NCBI RefSeq assembly: GCF_020055675.1
Contig: NZ_JAIPUS010000016.1
Location: 1-62,892 of the forward strand
Direction of reading: 5' to 3'
Source of the DNA: Marivita sp.
GTDB taxonomy: Bacteria > Pseudomonadota > Alphaproteobacteria > Rhodobacterales > Rhodobacteraceae
Length of the DNA stretch: 62,892 bases
Positions 52,655 through 62,655 of this stretch are shown one piece after another. The notes under the pieces are model-generated. The model made no database searches. It was not told the origin of the DNA and was given only the letters and a program-made list of their open reading frames with translations. Both the position numbers and the translations under genes were made by a program. Every line of letters starts with the position of its first letter. Position 1 is the stretch's first letter.

Positions 52655-53872
52655 ATGAGCGGTGTTTTGAAACGGATATTGGCGGCCATCGTCTGTGTGC
52701 TCTGCGCTTTTCCGGCGCTGGGGCAGACCCTTGGCGCGCTCGCTCGCTTCGAGGGCGGGCAGCTTACAGACCGCTGGGGCGGGGCGGAGCTGCGTCTGGA
52801 AATCAGCCAGGGCGTGCCGTGGCGGGTCTTTACCCTGACCGAGCCGAACCGGCTGGTGATGGATTTCCGCGAGGTGCAATGGGGCGACGTGGACCCGCAA
52901 TCTCTGATCGATGCAGAGCGCGTGACATCGCTGCGCATGGGGGGCTACCGGCCGGGCTGGTCGCGGCTGGTCGCCGACCTGGCCGAGCCGATGACGGTCG
53001 AGAGCGCTGAACTGGTGACCGACAGCACGACGGGTGCCGCGCGGATCACGGTGCGGCTGGAGCGCACCGACCAGGCCGCGTTTGCAGCCGTATCGGGCGC
53101 GCCGCGCGACCGGCGCTGGGATTTGCCCGCACCGGCCGAGGTGGTCGAGATTCCGCCACGTGACCCGTCGCGGTTGCGGGTGGTGCTTGACCCCGGCCAT
53201 GGCGGCATCGATCCGGGCGCGGAACACGACGGGGTCCGCGAAGCGGACCTCATGCTGACCTTTGCCCGCGAATTGCAGGAGGTACTGCGGCGGGCCGGTG
53301 GCTTCGATGTGGTGTTGACCCGCGACGGGGACTACTTCGTGTCGCTCGAGGCGCGGGTGGCGCTCGCACGGGATGCCGGAGCGGATGTCTTCGTATCGAT
53401 CCATGCCGATGCGCTGGCCGAAGGCGTGGCAAGCGGGGCCGCGGTCTATACCCTGTCGGACGCGGCCTCGGACGCGGCCTCGGCGGCTTTGGCCGAACGG
53501 CACAACCGCGACGACCTGCTGGCTGGGCTGGATCTTGGCCAGTCCGACGACCGGGTTGCCAATGTGCTGATGAGCCTTGCGCGGCTGGACAATGCACCGC
53601 GCAGCGCGGCGCTGGCCGAACACATGCTTGCAGGGATCCGCAATGCCGTGGGCCGCGTGCACAAGCGCCCGATGCGCAGCGCGGGATTTTCCGTGCTCAA
53701 GGCGGCGGATATCCCCTCGGTGCTTCTTGAGGTGGGGTTCCTGTCCACGGCAGAAGACCTGAAAAACCTGAACGATCCGATCTGGCGCCAGGGCATGGCG
53801 GCGGGGATCCGCGATGGCCTGATGGAGTGGCGCAGCGAGGATACCGCGCTGGCGCCGCTCAGGCGCAACTGA
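52655..53872 (+). CDS. N-acetylmuramoyl-L-alanine amidase (AmiC-like)
   Basis: 405 residues from ATG 52655. Signal peptide (MSGVLKRILAAIVCVLCAFPALGQ) is present with likely cleavage after GQ-T or ALG-Q. Residues about 35-145 are an AMIN-like localisation domain; the Amidase_3 catalytic domain has zinc ligands in VLDPGHGG, VREADL and SIHADA and the catalytic Glu in LLEVGFLS. It cuts the amide bond between MurNAc and L-Ala in septal peptidoglycan for cell separation. It lies 113 bases before mrcA, which makes the opposite linkage set. Confidence 0.93.
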   Translation: MSGVLKRILAAIVCVLCAFPALGQTLGALARFEGGQLTDRWGGAELRLEISQGVPWRVFTLTEPNRLVMDFREVQWGDVDPQSLIDAERVTSLRMGGYRPGWSRLVADLAEPMTVESAELVTDSTTGAARITVRLERTDQAAFAAVSGAPRDRRWDLPAPAEVVEIPPRDPSRLRVVLDPGHGGIDPGAEHDGVREADLMLTFARELQEVLRRAGGFDVVLTRDGDYFVSLEARVALARDAGADVFVSIHADALAEGVASGAAVYTLSDAASDAASAALAERHNRDDLLAGLDLGQSDDRVANVLMSLARLDNAPRSAALAEHMLAGIRNAVGRVHKRPMRSAGFSVLKAADIPSVLLEVGFLSTAEDLKNLNDPIWRQGMAAGIRDGLMEWRSEDTALAPLRRN

Positions 53873-53985
53873 ACCTGTCATGTGACACTGCGTCATAGGC
53901 AATCCGACGCCGGTCTGACCGGCAATGTGTTTTGACCATCGCGCCGCGATTTCGTAGGTGTGGTGTATTCCAACAGGGGCACCCC

Positions 53986-56538
53986 GTGATCAGATTCATC
54001 CTGTCTTTCTTCGGCGCGATCTTCACGCTCGTCACTCTCGGCGTGATGATGGTGGCGCTTGGCGTGGGTGGCGTCTTCTGGATGTATGGGCGCGATTTGC
54101 CCAGCCATGAAAGCCTCGCGCAATATTCGCCGCCGACGATCAGCCGGATCTATTCGGTCGAGGGCAAGATCATCGACGAATTCGCACAGGAACGGCGCCT
54201 GTTCACACCTGCCAACGAGATTCCCGATCTGGTCAAGCAGGCGTTCATTTCGGCCGAGGACAAGAATTTCTACGACCATCAGGGATATGATCTGCGCGGC
54301 ATCGCGGCGGCCGGCTTTGACGCGATCGCCTCCGGCGGGCGGGACGTGCGCGGGGCCTCGACGATCACGCAGCAGGTGATGAAAAACTTTCTTCTGTCCG
54401 GGGACCGCCGGGTCGAGCGCAAGATCAAGGAGATCATCCTCGCGTCCCGGATCGAAGAAACGCTGAGCAAAGACAAGATCCTCGAACTTTACATGAACGA
54501 GATTTTCCTTGGCCAGAACTCCTACGGGGTGACCGCCGCCGCGCAGACCTATTTCAACAAGGCGCTGACAGAACTTGCCCCGCATGAAGCGGCGACATTG
54601 GCGTCGATGCCGAAAGCACCGTCAGATTATCACCCGGTACGGCAAAAAGAACGGCTGCTGGCGCGGCGCAATTTCGTCCTCCGCGAGATGTACGAGAACG
54701 GTTACCTCGACAGGGCGGCCTACGAGAGCGAATTGGCATTGCCGCTCAAATCCGTTCAGAACGGCGATTACGAGCCGTTCGGCCAAGCGCTGCCGCCGCG
54801 CAACTACTTTACCGACGAGATTCGCCGCCAACTGAGCGAGGACTTCGGCGAGGGCGAGTTTTTCTCGGGCGGGCTCAGTGTGCGCGCCACTCTCGATCCA
54901 GAGCTTCAGTCCGAGGCCGCGGAGGCCTTGCAAGGCGCGCTCGAACGCTACGACCGGTCGCTGGGCATCTATCGCGGCACTGGCAAATCGATCCCCGCCG
55001 AGCAGCTCGGGTCGGAAGAAAGCTGGCGCGACGCGCTGTCGGAGGTGACGCTCGCGCGGGACATCCGGCTCGAAAACCCATGGTCCCCGGCCGTGGTTCT
55101 CGAGGTCGGCCAGAACGATGCCCGTATCGGTATCGAGGGCGTGCCGGATGACGAAGACGGCCACTGGATCCCTGCCAACGACGTACAATGGGCGCGCAAG
55201 CGCAACGACGACGGGTCGCTTGGCCCGCGCGCGCAGGTGGCCGGTGACCTTCTCGACGTGGGCGATGTGGTGCATGTGCGGCGCATGACGTCGGACAGCG
55301 ATGGCAGCTTCATCCGCTGGACCCTGCGGCAGGTGCCGCAGGTGCAGGGCGGCTTCATGGCGATGGACGTGAATACGGGCCGCGTTCTGGCGATGCAGGG
55401 CGGCTTCAGCTACCAGAATTCGGTGTTCAACCGTGCCACCCAGGCGCAGCGCCAGCCGGGATCGAGCTTCAAGCCCTTTGTCTTTGCCGCGGCCCTCGAC
55501 AGTGGCTATTCGCCGGCCACCATCGTCGTCGACGCCCCGATCGAGATCAACACGCCGCAAGGGGTTTGGCGGCCGCGGAACGCGTCGAACCGGTTTTACG
55601 GCCCGACGCCGTTGCGCACCGGGATCGAACAGTCGCGCAACCTGATGACCATCCGCCTCGCGCAAGAGGTCGGCATGGGCACTGTCGCCCGCTATGCCGA
55701 GAAATTCGGCGTCTATGACAACATGGGCCGGGTTCTGGCCAATGCACTGGGGGCAGACGAGACCACGCTCTACAAGATGGTTGCGGCCTACGCCATGTTC
55801 GCCAATGGCGGCGAGCGTGTGGACCCGACGCTCGTGGACCGGGTGCAGGACCGCTATGGCCGCACCGTCTACAAACACGACCAGCGCACATGCGTGGACT
55901 GCGCGCAGCCGGTGCTGGAAACCGGGCGCGCGCCCACCATCAGCAGCAACCGCGAACGTGTTATGGATGCCGTCACGGCGTATCAGCTGACCTCGATGAT
56001 GGAGGGTGTGGTCGACCGTGGTACGGCGCGCAGAACAGTCAACCTGCCGGTGCCCACGGCGGGCAAGACCGGCACCACCAACGACGCCAAGGATGTCTGG
56101 TTCGTCGGTTTCACCTCGAATATCGTGGCGGGGTGCTACATCGGGTATGACCAGCCGCGCAGCCTTGGCCGCGGGGCGTCGGGCGGTGGTATGTGCGGAC
56201 CGGTGTTCAACGCGTTCATGCAAAAGGCCGTGGCGAAATTCGGCGGCAATGAATTCCGCCCGCCCGAGAGCTGCCAGTTCATAAAAATCGACCGCAACAC
56301 CGGCGCGCGCTTGTCCGACAGCGCCAGCGGCGACAGTGTTGTGGCCGAATGCTTCCGCGAGGGCGAGGAGCCGGTCTTTGGCATCCAGTTCGATGGCGGC
56401 TTTGCGATGGGATCGAATTTCGAACTCTACGAGGACGCTGGCGGGAGCACAAAGGAAGTGACCACCTCAAGCGGGCAAACCGGGATCGTCGGGCCCAAGG
56501 CGTCCTTTGGCACGCTCAGCTCGGGCGGGCTGTATTGA
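53986..56538 (+). CDS. mrcA: penicillin-binding protein 1A
   Basis: 850 residues from GTG 53986, with AGGGG six bases upstream. The bifunctional enzyme polymerises and cross-links peptidoglycan. An N-terminal membrane anchor (residues about 2-35) precedes the GT51 transglycosylase with EDKNFYDHQG and GASTITQQVMKNFLL. The transpeptidase domain has SSFK (GSSFKPFVFA), SRN (EQSRNL) and KTGTT. An OB-like domain, typical of PBP1a, lies between. It follows amiC-like amidase. The C-terminal 70 residues are Ser/Gly-rich. Confidence 0.95.
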   Translation: MIRFILSFFGAIFTLVTLGVMMVALGVGGVFWMYGRDLPSHESLAQYSPPTISRIYSVEGKIIDEFAQERRLFTPANEIPDLVKQAFISAEDKNFYDHQGYDLRGIAAAGFDAIASGGRDVRGASTITQQVMKNFLLSGDRRVERKIKEIILASRIEETLSKDKILELYMNEIFLGQNSYGVTAAAQTYFNKALTELAPHEAATLASMPKAPSDYHPVRQKERLLARRNFVLREMYENGYLDRAAYESELALPLKSVQNGDYEPFGQALPPRNYFTDEIRRQLSEDFGEGEFFSGGLSVRATLDPELQSEAAEALQGALERYDRSLGIYRGTGKSIPAEQLGSEESWRDALSEVTLARDIRLENPWSPAVVLEVGQNDARIGIEGVPDDEDGHWIPANDVQWARKRNDDGSLGPRAQVAGDLLDVGDVVHVRRMTSDSDGSFIRWTLRQVPQVQGGFMAMDVNTGRVLAMQGGFSYQNSVFNRATQAQRQPGSSFKPFVFAAALDSGYSPATIVVDAPIEINTPQGVWRPRNASNRFYGPTPLRTGIEQSRNLMTIRLAQEVGMGTVARYAEKFGVYDNMGRVLANALGADETTLYKMVAAYAMFANGGERVDPTLVDRVQDRYGRTVYKHDQRTCVDCAQPVLETGRAPTISSNRERVMDAVTAYQLTSMMEGVVDRGTARRTVNLPVPTAGKTGTTNDAKDVWFVGFTSNIVAGCYIGYDQPRSLGRGASGGGMCGPVFNAFMQKAVAKFGGNEFRPPESCQFIKIDRNTGARLSDSASGDSVVAECFREGEEPVFGIQFDGGFAMGSNFELYEDAGGSTKEVTTSSGQTGIVGPKASFGTLSSGGLY

Positions 56539-56688
56539 CCCCGGACCGTTTTCCTGGCTCGTTTGCAGCCTTGGCCAGACATCGGCCAGACAGGACCGGG
56601 TGCAACGCGCAAGGACGGTCCGGGGGACGGATCGCCCAAGTCTTCGAAAACTACGGGCTGACGCATCCGGTGTCGGGATGCTAGCCTC

Positions 56689-56718
56689 TGGACATAAGCT
56701 AAGCCATTGGTCTTATAT
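56689..56718 (+). promoter_or_regulatory. possible promoter of the cox cluster
   Basis: TGGACA and TTATAT separated by 18 bases resemble sigma-70 -35 and -10 boxes, 51 bases before coxG. Spacing is one base longer than ideal. Confidence 0.3.
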
Positions 56719-56768
56719 GCCCTCGGGGTTCGACCCCTTAGGCTGGCCAGCAAAAAAGGACCGGTTCC

Positions 56769-57329
56769 ATGCAGATGACTGATTCCCGAACGATCGCGGC
56801 CCCGCCGAATGAGGTGTGGGACGCAATCCTCGATCCCGAGGTGCTCAAGCAATGCGTCCCCGGCTGTAAAGAAATGTCGGGCTCCGCCGAAGACGGCTTC
56901 GAAGCAACGGTGGTGCAGAAGGTCGGCCCCGTGAAGGCAACCTTCAAGGGCACGGTTGTGCTGTCCGACAGGATAGAGGGCCAATCGCTCACATTGACCG
57001 GCGAGGGCAAGGGCGGCGCCGCCGGGTTTGCCAAGGGCGGCGCGGATGTGACGCTGACCGAAGTCGAGGGCGGCACCCAGTTGCATTACGATGTGGATGC
57101 CAAGGTGGGCGGCAAGCTCGCGCAATTGGGCAGCCGGGTCATCGATGGGTTTGCCAAGAAAATGGCCGACCAGTTTTTCACCAATTTCCAGAACGTGGTC
57201 GAAGGCCCGCAGAACGACGACGAAACCGGACCGGACACCGGCGAAGAGGGCGCGGCACCGGAGACATCCGCAGCGGCCCAAGAGGGTGGCGAACAGAAAA
57301 AGGGCTGGTTCAAGAAACTGGTGTCCTGA
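56769..57329 (+). CDS. coxG: CoxG-like SRPBCC-family protein
   Basis: 186 residues. The N-terminal 145 residues form a START/SRPBCC-like fold (IAAPPNEVWDAILDPEVLKQC), typical of CoxG; the C-terminal 35 residues are acidic and end in a basic KKGWFKKLVS amphipathic tail. CoxG is thought to anchor CO dehydrogenase to the membrane and, in some mycobacteria, to carry quinone. Here it is the first gene of the cluster, 56 bases before coxS. AAAAAAGGACC lies upstream. Confidence 0.9.
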   Translation: MQMTDSRTIAAPPNEVWDAILDPEVLKQCVPGCKEMSGSAEDGFEATVVQKVGPVKATFKGTVVLSDRIEGQSLTLTGEGKGGAAGFAKGGADVTLTEVEGGTQLHYDVDAKVGGKLAQLGSRVIDGFAKKMADQFFTNFQNVVEGPQNDDETGPDTGEEGAAPETSAAAQEGGEQKKGWFKKLVS

Positions 57330-57385
57330 CTGGCAGCCGCATCCGAGATACAACCGATTTTTGACAATTTGACGGGAGGAGTTTG

Positions 57386-57871
57386 ATGACAAACGTAACG
57401 ATGACGGTGAACGGGAAATCCGTCTCCGGCGAGGTGAAGGGCAACACGCTCTTGACCGATTTCCTGCGCGAAGATCTGCGCATGACCGGCACCCATGTTG
57501 GCTGCGACACGTCCCAATGCGGGGCCTGCGTGGTGCATGTGAACGGCGAGGCGGTCAAATCCTGCACCATGTTCGCCGCCGAAGCGGACGGGGCCGATGT
57601 CACGACGATCGAAGGCATGGCCAATGCAGACGGCTCGCTCAACGTGATCCAGCAGGCGTTCCAAGAATATCACGGCCTGCAATGCGGCTTCTGCACACCG
57701 GGGATGGTGATGTCGGCGGCGGCTTTGCTCAAGGAAAACCCCAAGCCATCCGAGGCCGAGGTCCGCGATTACCTGGAAGGCAATATCTGCCGCTGCACCG
57801 GGTACCATAATATCGTCAAGGCGATCATGGCAGCGTCCGGTCAGGATGTTGCTGCCGTCGCCGCGGAATAA
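57386..57871 (+). CDS. coxS: molybdenum hydroxylase [2Fe-2S] subunit, CoxS-type
   Basis: 161 residues from ATG 57386 with GGGAGGAG close upstream. The N-terminal plant-type cluster has CDTSQCGAC and a fourth Cys in KSC; the C-terminal helical cluster has CGFCTPGM and CRCTGYH, adjacent to molybdopterin. It carries electrons from the molybdenum centre in CoxL to FAD in CoxM. Followed by coxL after 93 bases. Confidence 0.95.
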   Translation: MTNVTMTVNGKSVSGEVKGNTLLTDFLREDLRMTGTHVGCDTSQCGACVVHVNGEAVKSCTMFAAEADGADVTTIEGMANADGSLNVIQQAFQEYHGLQCGFCTPGMVMSAAALLKENPKPSEAEVRDYLEGNICRCTGYHNIVKAIMAASGQDVAAVAAE

Positions 57872-57964
57872 CCCGAACACGCAGGCTCATCCGCCCCCGT
57901 GGCAGGGCTTTTCGCGAAAAGCCGTCCCGGCGTGATGAGCGTCACGCAACCTGGAGGAACCCAC

Positions 57965-60340
57965 ATGCCCAAAGATCATGGCATAGGCGCAAGCCCGAAG
58001 CGGCGCGAAGATGTCCGCTTTCTGACCGGCGCCGGCAATTATACCGACGATATCAACATTCACGGCCAGGCCTACGTGCATTTCCTGCGCTCTGATGTGG
58101 CGCATGGCACGATCAAGAGCATCGACACGTCCGAGGCTGAAAAGATGCCCGGCGTTGTCAAGATTTTCACGGGCGCGGATTTCGAAGGCGTCGGCGGAAT
58201 TCCCTGCGGCTGGCAGGTGACCGACAAGGACGGCGCGCCGATGAAGGAACCCGCGCACCCGGTGCTGGCCCAAGGCAAGGTGCGCCACGTCGGTGACCCC
58301 TATGCGGCGGTCGTGGCCGACAGCCTCGAACAGGCGCGCACCGCCGCCGAGGCGATCGTTGCCGATATCGAAGAGCTTCCGGCCGTGGTCGACATGGGGA
58401 AGGCCTTGGAACCCGGCGCCACCAAGGTGCATGACGATCTCGACGACAACCTGTGTTATGACTGGCTCTTCGGCACCGACACCGAAACCACCCAGGCCGC
58501 GTTCGAAAGCGCGGCGCATGTGACAACGCTGGAGCTGGTCAACAATCGCCTGGTCGCCAACCCGATGGAGCCGCGCGTCGCGGTGGGGGAATTCTCGCGC
58601 GCCAACGGGGAACACACGCTCCACACCACGAGCCAGAACCCGCATGTGATCCGCCTGTTGATGGGCGCCTTCGTTCTGGGCATCCCCGAACACAAGCTGC
58701 GCGTCGTGGCTCCCGACGTGGGCGGCGGCTTTGGCACCAAGATCTTCCATTACGCGGAAGAGGCGTTCTGCACTTTCGCCGCCAAGGCCTGCAACCGTCC
58801 GGTCAAATGGACCTCGACCCGCTCCGAGGCCTTCATGTCCGACGCGCATGGTCGGGACCACGTGACCAAGATCGAACTGGCGCTGGACAAGGACAACAAC
58901 TTCATCGGCGTGCGCACCGACACCAAGGCGAACATGGGCGCTTACCTGTCGACCTTTGCCTCGTCGGTGCCGACATGGCTGCACGGCACCCTGATGGCGG
59001 GCAACTACAAGACGCCGGCGGTGCAGGTGAACGTCAAGGCCGTCTTCACCAACACCGTGCCCGTGGACGCCTATCGGGGCGCGGGCCGCCCGGAAGCGAC
59101 GTTCCAGCTCGAACGCGTCATCGACAAGGCGGCACGTGAACTGAATGTCGATCCGATTCGGTTGCGCCGCCAGAACTTTGTCACGGAGTTTCCCTATGAA
59201 ACCCCGGTGGCGGTTGCCTATGATACGGGCGACTACCATGCCACGATGGACAAGATGGAAGAGCTGATCGACATTCCCGGCTTCGCCGCGCGCCGCGCCG
59301 CATCCGAGAAGAACGGCAAACTCCGTGGCCTCGGCATCAACTGTTTCATCGAAGCCTGCGGCATCGCACCCTCGAACCTGGTCGGACAGCTCGGTGCCCG
59401 CGCCGGTCTATACGACGCGGCCACGGTCCGGGTGAATGCCACAGGCTCGATCTCGGTGATGGTCGGCGCCCACAGCCACGGGCAGGGGCATGAAACAGTG
59501 TTCCCGCAAGTCGTGGCCGAGATGCTGGGCATCGACGAAAGCATGATCGACATCGTGCATGGCGACACGTCGAAAATCCCCTTCGGCATGGGCACCTACG
59601 GCTCGCGCAGCCTCGCGGTCTGCGGATCGGCCATGGTGCGGGCGACCGAGAAGATCATCAACAAGGCCAAGAAGATCGCCGGGCACATGCTCGAAGCCTC
59701 CGACAGCGATATCGAACTCAAGGATGGCCAGTTCAGCGTCGCGGGCACCGACAAGTCCGTGGCCTGGGGCGATGTCACCCTGGCGGCCTACGTGCCGCAC
59801 AACTACCCGCTTGAAGACATCGAACCGGGGCTCGAGGAAACCGCCTTCTATGATCCGGCGAACTTCACCTACCCGGCGGGCGCCTATGCCTGCGAGGTCG
59901 AGGTCGATCCCGACACCGGCAAGGTGACGATCGAAAAATTCGTCTCGGCGGATGATTTCGGCAACGTGGTCAACCCGATGATCGTCGAAGGCCAGGTGCA
60001 TGGCGGCATCGCCCAGGGCATCGGCCAGGCGCTGCTGGAAAACTGCGCCTATGACGAAAACGGTCAGCTTCTGTCGGCGTCCTACATGGATTACGCCATG
60101 CCGCGCGCGGATGATATCCCGCACATGGAAAGCTATGTGGTTGACCATTCCTGCCAGACACCCTGCACGCACAACCCGCTTGGCGTGAAGGGCTGTGGCG
60201 AGGCCGGGGCCATCGGCTCACCGCCGACGGTGGTGAACGCGGTGATAGATGCGCTGCATTCGGGTGGGCACGCCCACGTCTCTCATATCGACATGCCCGT
60301 GACGCCATCGCGCGTCTGGGCGGCGATCAATGACCAATAA
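57965..60340 (+). CDS. coxL: molybdenum hydroxylase large subunit, form II CoxL-type
   Basis: 791 residues from ATG 57965 with GGAGG eight bases upstream. The protein holds the molybdopterin cytosine dinucleotide. Position of the active-site loop: AYRGAGR at residues 369-375, in place of the AYRCSFR of true form I CO dehydrogenases, whose Cys forms the Mo-S-Cu centre. This and the order S-L-M mark it as form II. The catalytic Glu is in GCGEAGAIG near the end. Form II enzymes are often not CO dehydrogenases; substrate unknown, possibly an aldehyde, purine or other heterocycle. Confidence 0.93.
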   Translation: MPKDHGIGASPKRREDVRFLTGAGNYTDDINIHGQAYVHFLRSDVAHGTIKSIDTSEAEKMPGVVKIFTGADFEGVGGIPCGWQVTDKDGAPMKEPAHPVLAQGKVRHVGDPYAAVVADSLEQARTAAEAIVADIEELPAVVDMGKALEPGATKVHDDLDDNLCYDWLFGTDTETTQAAFESAAHVTTLELVNNRLVANPMEPRVAVGEFSRANGEHTLHTTSQNPHVIRLLMGAFVLGIPEHKLRVVAPDVGGGFGTKIFHYAEEAFCTFAAKACNRPVKWTSTRSEAFMSDAHGRDHVTKIELALDKDNNFIGVRTDTKANMGAYLSTFASSVPTWLHGTLMAGNYKTPAVQVNVKAVFTNTVPVDAYRGAGRPEATFQLERVIDKAARELNVDPIRLRRQNFVTEFPYETPVAVAYDTGDYHATMDKMEELIDIPGFAARRAASEKNGKLRGLGINCFIEACGIAPSNLVGQLGARAGLYDAATVRVNATGSISVMVGAHSHGQGHETVFPQVVAEMLGIDESMIDIVHGDTSKIPFGMGTYGSRSLAVCGSAMVRATEKIINKAKKIAGHMLEASDSDIELKDGQFSVAGTDKSVAWGDVTLAAYVPHNYPLEDIEPGLEETAFYDPANFTYPAGAYACEVEVDPDTGKVTIEKFVSADDFGNVVNPMIVEGQVHGGIAQGIGQALLENCAYDENGQLLSASYMDYAMPRADDIPHMESYVVDHSCQTPCTHNPLGVKGCGEAGAIGSPPTVVNAVIDALHSGGHAHVSHIDMPVTPSRVWAAINDQ

Positions 60341-60354
60341 GGAGGGCTGACGAT

Positions 60355-61143
60355 ATGTACAGCTTTGACATGGAACGTCCCACATCCGTCGCCGACGCCG
60401 TCAAGGCGCTGGCACGGGACGAAGCGCAGCCCCTGGGCGGCGGGCAAACCCTGATACCGACGCTGAAACAGCGCCTTGCCGCGCCGTCGGTCCTGGTCAG
60501 CCTGTCCGGCATCGCCGAGATGAAGGGCGTCTGCAAGACCGACGACGGGCGCTTGTCGATCGGCGGTGGCACCACCCACGCCATGGTTGCCAGGAACGCG
60601 GGCGATATTCCCGGACTGGCTTCGCTGGCCGCGAATATCGGCGACCCCGCGGTGCGCAACCGCGGCACGATCGGCGGCAGCCTGGCGAACAACGACCCGT
60701 CGGCGTGCTACCCGGCGGCGGCGCTCGCGACCGGAGCCACCGTGATAACCAACTCCCGTGAAATCGCGGCGGATGACTATTTCGAAGGAATGTTCGCCAC
60801 CGCGCTGGAAGAGGGGGAAATCATCACCGAGATCCGCATCCCGGTGCCGGAAAAATCCGCCTACATGAAGTTCGAACAACCCGCGTCGCGCTTTGCGCTC
60901 GTGGGCGTGTTCGTTGCCAAGTTCAGCGATGGCGTCCGCGTTGCGGTCACCGGCGCCTCCGAAGAAGGGGTGTTCCGCTGGACCGAGGCGGAAGAGGCCT
61001 TGTCGGCCAATTTCGCACCCGAGGCCGTGGACGGCCTGTCGGTGTCGGGTGACGGCATGATCTCGGACCTGCACGGCTCGGGCGCTTACCGGGCGCATCT
61101 TGTCGGTGTAATGACCAAACGTGCGGTGGCCGCGGCCAGCTGA
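60355..61143 (+). CDS. coxM: molybdenum hydroxylase FAD subunit, CoxM-type
   Basis: 262 residues, starting 15 bases after coxL with AAGGAGG upstream. Two FAD motifs of the vanillyl-alcohol-oxidase-like fold are visible: LGGGQTLIP near residue 27 and TIGGSLANNDPSA near residue 104. It takes electrons from CoxS and passes them to quinone or another acceptor. It is the last gene; a strong terminator follows. Confidence 0.94.
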   Translation: MYSFDMERPTSVADAVKALARDEAQPLGGGQTLIPTLKQRLAAPSVLVSLSGIAEMKGVCKTDDGRLSIGGGTTHAMVARNAGDIPGLASLAANIGDPAVRNRGTIGGSLANNDPSACYPAAALATGATVITNSREIAADDYFEGMFATALEEGEIITEIRIPVPEKSAYMKFEQPASRFALVGVFVAKFSDGVRVAVTGASEEGVFRWTEAEEALSANFAPEAVDGLSVSGDGMISDLHGSGAYRAHLVGVMTKRAVAAAS

Positions 61144-61167
61144 CCGCCGTCGAAAGACCATGGATCA

Positions 61168-61200
61168 AAGCCCCGGTTCCCCGACCGGGGCTTTTCTTTT
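61168..61200 (+). terminator. intrinsic terminator of the cox cluster
   Basis: AAGCCCCGGT, loop TCCCCG, ACCGGGGCTT followed by TTCTTTT: strong stem and T tract 25 bases after coxM. Confidence 0.85.
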
Positions 61201-61312
61201 GGCGTGAGGCAAGAGGTCCATGACATCACGCCCCGTGTTCGTCGAAGCCCTACTGACCTTCCCCGCAAGCCATGCTACACCCCCCCTGCGAAACATCACC
61301 AAGGGCAGGACC

Positions 61313-62071
61313 ATGGCCAAGACCCCGACCGGCAAGACCCCGACCGGCAAAACCCCTGACGGCAAGAACACCTCCGGGCGCGGGCAGCGCGACCTCAAGG
61401 TCAAGGTGAAATCCGCCCGGGGCCGCAAACCCAGCTCGACGCGCTGGTTGCAGCGGCAGTTGAACGATCCATATGTCAAGCGCGCGCAGGCCGATGGCTA
61501 CCGGGGCCGTGCGGCCTACAAGATCCTCGAACTGGATGACAAGTACCGCTTCCTTGTTCCCGGCGCCCGCGTCGTCGATCTCGGCGCTGCGCCCGGGGGC
61601 TGGTGCCAGGTTGCCGTCAAACGGGTGAATGCGCTAGGTGAAAAGCCGGGCAAGAGCCAGGGCACCGTTCTGGGCATCGATCTGCAGGAAATGGAAGCGA
61701 TCGCCGGCTGCGACTTGCACCAGCTCGATTTCCTCGACGAGGGGGCGGATGACAGGGTGAAAGATTGGCTGGGCGGGCAGGCGGATGTCGTGATGTCCGA
61801 CATGGCTGCCTCGAGCTCTGGTCACAAGCAGACCGACCACCTGCGTATTATCACCCTGTGTGAGGCGGCTGCCTATTTTGCCTTCGACGTGCTGGAGGAG
61901 GGCGGAACCTTCGTGGCCAAGGTGCTTGCTGGCGGGGCCGAGGGCAGCTTGCAGAAACTGTTGAAACAGCGCTTCACCAAGGTGATGAATGTCAAGCCAC
62001 CGGCCTCCCGGTCCGACAGTTCCGAGAAATTCGTCGTCGCGATGGGGTTTCGCGGGCAACCCGACGCCTGA
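61313..62071 (+). CDS. rlmE: 23S rRNA (uridine-2'-O)-methyltransferase RlmE
   Basis: 252 residues from ATG 61313 (GGGCAGGA upstream). It methylates the 2'-O of U2552 in 23S rRNA during 50S assembly. SAM motif [14 protein letters not shown] is typical of FtsJ/RlmE, and the K-D-K-E tetrad is visible (Lys in RAAYKILE, Asp in VMSDMAA, Lys in FVAKVL, Glu in SSEKFVV). The N-terminal tail contains three repeats of KTPTG-type five-residue units encoded by a tandem 15-base repeat at 61319-61363. An upstream frame to 61220 is open but weak. Confidence 0.95.
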   Translation: MAKTPTGKTPTGKTPDGKNTSGRGQRDLKVKVKSARGRKPSSTRWLQRQLNDPYVKRAQADGYRGRAAYKILELDDKYRFLVPGARVVDLGAAPGGWCQVAVKRVNALGEKPGKSQGTVLGIDLQEMEAIAGCDLHQLDFLDEGADDRVKDWLGGQADVVMSDMAASSSGHKQTDHLRIITLCEAAAYFAFDVLEEGGTFVAKVLAGGAEGSLQKLLKQRFTKVMNVKPPASRSDSSEKFVVAMGFRGQPDA

Positions 62072-62087
62072 CCCGGACGGTCGCTCC

Positions 62088-62291
62088 TTATTCCAGGGTG
62101 GTCTGGTACGGCTCGACCGTCCGAAGCGACCGGATCGCACGGTCGCGCAGGGCCAGCGCCACATCCGGGCGCAAGGTGCCCACGTCCTCCCCTGCATCCT
62201 GCAAAAGGTCCTGGACGTCCTTTTGTTTGCGCAACTCGAACAACCGTTGGAACCGCGGCGTGGCGGGCCGCAGCACTGGATAATGTCGCAT
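62088..62291 (-). CDS. small conserved-looking protein, 67 residues
   Basis: Starts MRHYPVLRPATPRFQRLF at ATG 62291, with GGGGAGG four bases upstream, a very strong ribosome binding site. It is rich in Leu, Arg and Asp and likely helical; no motif known to me. The open frame continues to 62534, but the good Shine-Dalgarno marks the shorter form. It is convergent with rlmE and next to the rRNA leader. Function unknown. Confidence 0.6.
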   Translation of the reverse strand: MRHYPVLRPATPRFQRLFELRKQKDVQDLLQDAGEDVGTLRPDVALALRDRAIRSLRTVEPYQTTLE

Positions 62292-62655
62292 GAAGCCTCC
62301 CCAGGCAGTATGACACGGAGACCGGGATAGCGGTCCAATACGGCCATTTTGTGCCGGTTTCGTGGCCGGCCACAGGCGCATCGCCGGAATGCCTTCAGGG
62401 CACGACGTGCCCCCGTGGTCAGAAGGGGGACGCCTCGGACGATTGCCGGTCGTGGCTGCGGAGTCGGGGGGGAGTCCGGCAGTTTTCCCAAGAAAATGTG
62501 GGTAAAGCTGTGGATAAGCCGAGATCACGGACATTGGACACGACAGTAACGCCAGCGCCTTGCGTATCGCGGCAGGTCACGCCTTGAAATTTCCCATGAG
62601 AATCAATTACATGACAAAAAAATGACGATTTGTGCGGTTTTCTCCAATTTTCGTC
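62292..62655. other. gene-free region upstream of the rRNA promoter
   Basis: About 360 bases without a convincing gene. It contains two DnaA-box-like 9-mers and several GANTC sites, and an AT-rich stretch around 62584-62660 with a poly-A at 62615-62621 that could act as an UP element for rRNA transcription. Confidence 0.5.
62497..62517 (+). promoter_or_regulatory. two DnaA-box-like sequences
   Basis: TGTGGGTAA (62497-62505) and TGTGGATAA (62509-62517) in the same orientation; the second is the perfect consensus in reverse (TTATCCACA). They lie about 140 bases before the rRNA promoter. Confidence 0.45.

Noticed and set aside
54622-56223. 533-residue minus-strand frame opposite mrcA
   Set aside because: Shadow composition and no motifs; PBP1a signatures are clear on the other strand.
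57887-59239. 450-residue minus-strand frame opposite coxL
   Set aside because: Shadow of coxL, with no independent signal.
61319-61363. Possible CRISPR-like repeats
   Set aside because: Units are 15 bases, contiguous and in frame in a coding sequence, without spacers.
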